5,241 nucleotides of DNA, from assembly GCA_047639325.1 (NCBI GenBank), contig JBLINN010000302.1, positions 1 through 5,241 on the forward strand, written 5' to 3'. Numbering within the stretch: position 1 is the stretch's first letter; each line of letters starts with the position of its first letter. A program made the translations under genes and the position numbers. The notes beneath the pieces were generated by a model. That model was not told the DNA's origin, searched no databases, and worked only from the letters and a program-made list of their open reading frames with translations. Origin of the DNA: NVQY01 sp047639325 (GTDB lineage: Bacteria > Pseudomonadota > Alphaproteobacteria > Rhodobacterales > Rhodobacteraceae). Of the stretch, positions 4,543 through 5,241 are shown piece by piece.

Positions 4543-5241
4543 ATGATGATCTCGCAAGTCCAGAAACAATTGACCCTGCAAGCGGCCATGATGCGATTGG
4601 CGGGCGATGCGTTTGGTCGCAACCTGATGGTTCTGCAAACGGTCACGAAATCTATCGCGGGTCTGCCGAGCGCCCAGATGCGTGTGCTGAATGCGGTTGT
4701 GCCGGGGGTCGCGCCAGAGAGGGCGGAAACTGCGTCCAAAACCGCAGCAAGCCCCAAGCCGAGCCCGGCAATCTCCAAGGCGGCAAAACCACAGGCAAAA
4801 CCACAGGCAAAACCAGTGGTCGAAACACGGGCCGCGACCGCTCTCAAAAAGTACGTTGCTCCCAAAACGCCGAAATCTGCGCCTGCCAAGGTCAAAACCG
4901 CCGCCGTGAAAGCATCCGCGGCAAAGCCGGCACTCAAAAAACCTGCCGCCGTAAAGCCGGCCGCCGTGCAAGCTGCAGCAGCCAAACCCGCCGTGGCACA
5001 GACAGCCCCTGCGAAGCCAGCCGCCGTGCAAGCTGCAGCAGCCAAACCCGCCGTGGCACAGACAGCCCCTGCGAAGCCAGCCGCCGTGCAAGCTGCAGCA
5101 GCCAAACCTGCCGTTGCACAGACAGCCCCTGCGAAGCCGGCCGCCGTGCAAGCTGCAGTAACCAAACCTGCCGTTGCACAGACAGCCCCTGCGAAGCCAG
5201 CCGCCGTGCAAGCTGCAGCAGCCAAACCCGCCGTGGCACAG
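4543..5241 (+). CDS. Ala/Lys/Pro-rich repeat protein, 5' part, unknown function
   Basis: The frame is open from the ATG at 4543 through the right edge: 233 codons, with the C-terminus missing. GGAG (4532-4535) stands 7 bases before the ATG; a second ATG follows immediately. Residues 1-55 (from MMISQVQKQLTLQAAMMRLA) look helical, with Met, Leu and Gln, and have no signal peptide or membrane segment. Residues 60-137 are a basic linker rich in Ala, Lys and Pro, including AKPQ repeats. Residues 138-233 are near-identical 20-residue repeats (AKPAVAQTAPAKPAAVQAAA), about half alanine with two lysines each. The architecture resembles PhaF-type phasins, AlgP and bacterial histone-H1-like proteins, where such tails bind nucleic acid or act as flexible spacers. 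The N-terminus was not recognised as any family, so no function is assigned. The long minus-strand frames opposite are artefacts of the repeats. Confidence 0.8.
   Translation, partial: MMISQVQKQLTLQAAMMRLAGDAFGRNLMVLQTVTKSIAGLPSAQMRVLNAVVPGVAPERAETASKTAASPKPSPAISKAAKPQAKPQAKPVVETRAATALKKYVAPKTPKSAPAKVKTAAVKASAAKPALKKPAAVKPAAVQAAAAKPAVAQTAPAKPAAVQAAAAKPAVAQTAPAKPAAVQAAAAKPAVAQTAPAKPAAVQAAVTKPAVAQTAPAKPAAVQAAAAKPAVAQ
4783..4815 (+). repeat. 12-bp tandem repeat encoding AKPQ
   Basis: GCAAAACCACAG occurs twice in tandem (4783-4794 and 4795-4806), then a third partial copy breaks off after GCAAAACCA. In frame it encodes AKPQ-AKPQ-AKP, residues 81-91 of the Ala/Lys/Pro-rich protein. It is separate from the 60-bp array downstream and shows a second, smaller repeat expansion in the same gene. 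Confidence 0.85.
4954..5241 (+). repeat. 60-bp tandem repeat array, at least 4.8 copies
   Basis: The period is exactly 60 bases (20 codons) and the array continues past the window edge. Copies at 4981-5040 and 5041-5100 are identical at every base. The copy at 5101-5160 has four changes, three of them synonymous and the last Ala to Val. The copy at 5161-5220 keeps two of the silent changes and adds Ala to Thr. The partial copy at 5221-5241 returns to the first type. The leading part-copy (4954-4980) blends into the unique linker. Each unit encodes AKPAVAQTAPAKPAAVQAAA. Confidence 0.97.

Noticed and set aside
3855..5225. 456-codon minus-strand reading frame with Ala/Cys/Gly-rich repeats, plus overlapping minus-strand frames at 4438-5211 and 4934-5239
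   Set aside because: They lie antisense to folE2 and to the plus-strand repeat gene. The 60-bp repeat is a multiple of three with no stop on several frames, so it keeps all of them open. The plus-strand frame has a ribosome-binding site and a sensible basic protein; the minus-strand ones do not.
4783..5241. CRISPR array suggested by regular repeats
   Set aside because: The copies are contiguous with no unique spacers, have a 60-bp period that keeps the reading frame, and encode a regular peptide, so this is a coding tandem repeat.

Overview
The window looks like chromosomal DNA from an alphaproteobacterium, most likely a Rhodobacteraceae/Roseobacter-type organism. The grounds are the moderately high GC content, a SAM-II riboswitch ahead of metZ (a typical alphaproteobacterial arrangement), an alphaproteobacterial-style FolE2, and GGGG-plus-T-run terminators. 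No mobile element, tRNA, rRNA or CRISPR array was seen. The taxonomic call is inferred from gene content, not from a marker gene.

Layout, left to right. (1) Positions 1-736, minus strand: the N-terminal 245 residues of an alpha/beta hydrolase with a GHSLG nucleophile elbow, cut by the left edge. (2) Positions 737-998: a divergent intergenic region holding two short inverted repeats, a TTGACG-type promoter, a well-formed SAM-II riboswitch and an intrinsic terminator. (3) Positions 999-2180, plus strand: metZ, O-succinylhomoserine sulfhydrylase. (4) Positions 2181-2270: a 67-base imperfect palindrome between two convergent genes, which probably acts as a terminator. (5) Positions 2271-3056, minus strand: a 2-oxoglutarate/Fe(II) oxygenase resembling the HalD/BesD family but keeping the full HxD...H facial triad. 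(6) Positions 3057-3287: a divergent intergenic region with a good promoter for the next gene. (7) Positions 3288-4391, plus strand: folE2, GTP cyclohydrolase IB. (8) Positions 4392-4542: an intergenic region with two abutting palindromes. (9) Positions 4543-5241, plus strand: the 5' part of a gene for an Ala/Lys/Pro-rich protein. It has a short helical N-terminus followed by a nearly perfect 60-bp tandem repeat that runs off the right edge.

The genes are mostly separate transcription units (divergent or convergent pairs), so no operon is supported. The clearest regulatory unit is SAM-II plus terminator plus metZ: S-adenosylmethionine should shut off homocysteine synthesis by transcription attenuation, and a competing antiterminator pairing can be drawn from the sequence. 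FolE2 feeds folate synthesis, which in turn supplies methyl groups for methionine, but nothing in the sequence ties its regulation to metZ. The least understood items are the oxygenase (substrate unknown) and the repeat protein, whose architecture recalls PhaF/AlgP/histone-H1-like bacterial proteins. Long reading frames antisense to these genes, including one of 456 codons opposite the repeat gene, are judged to be shadows.
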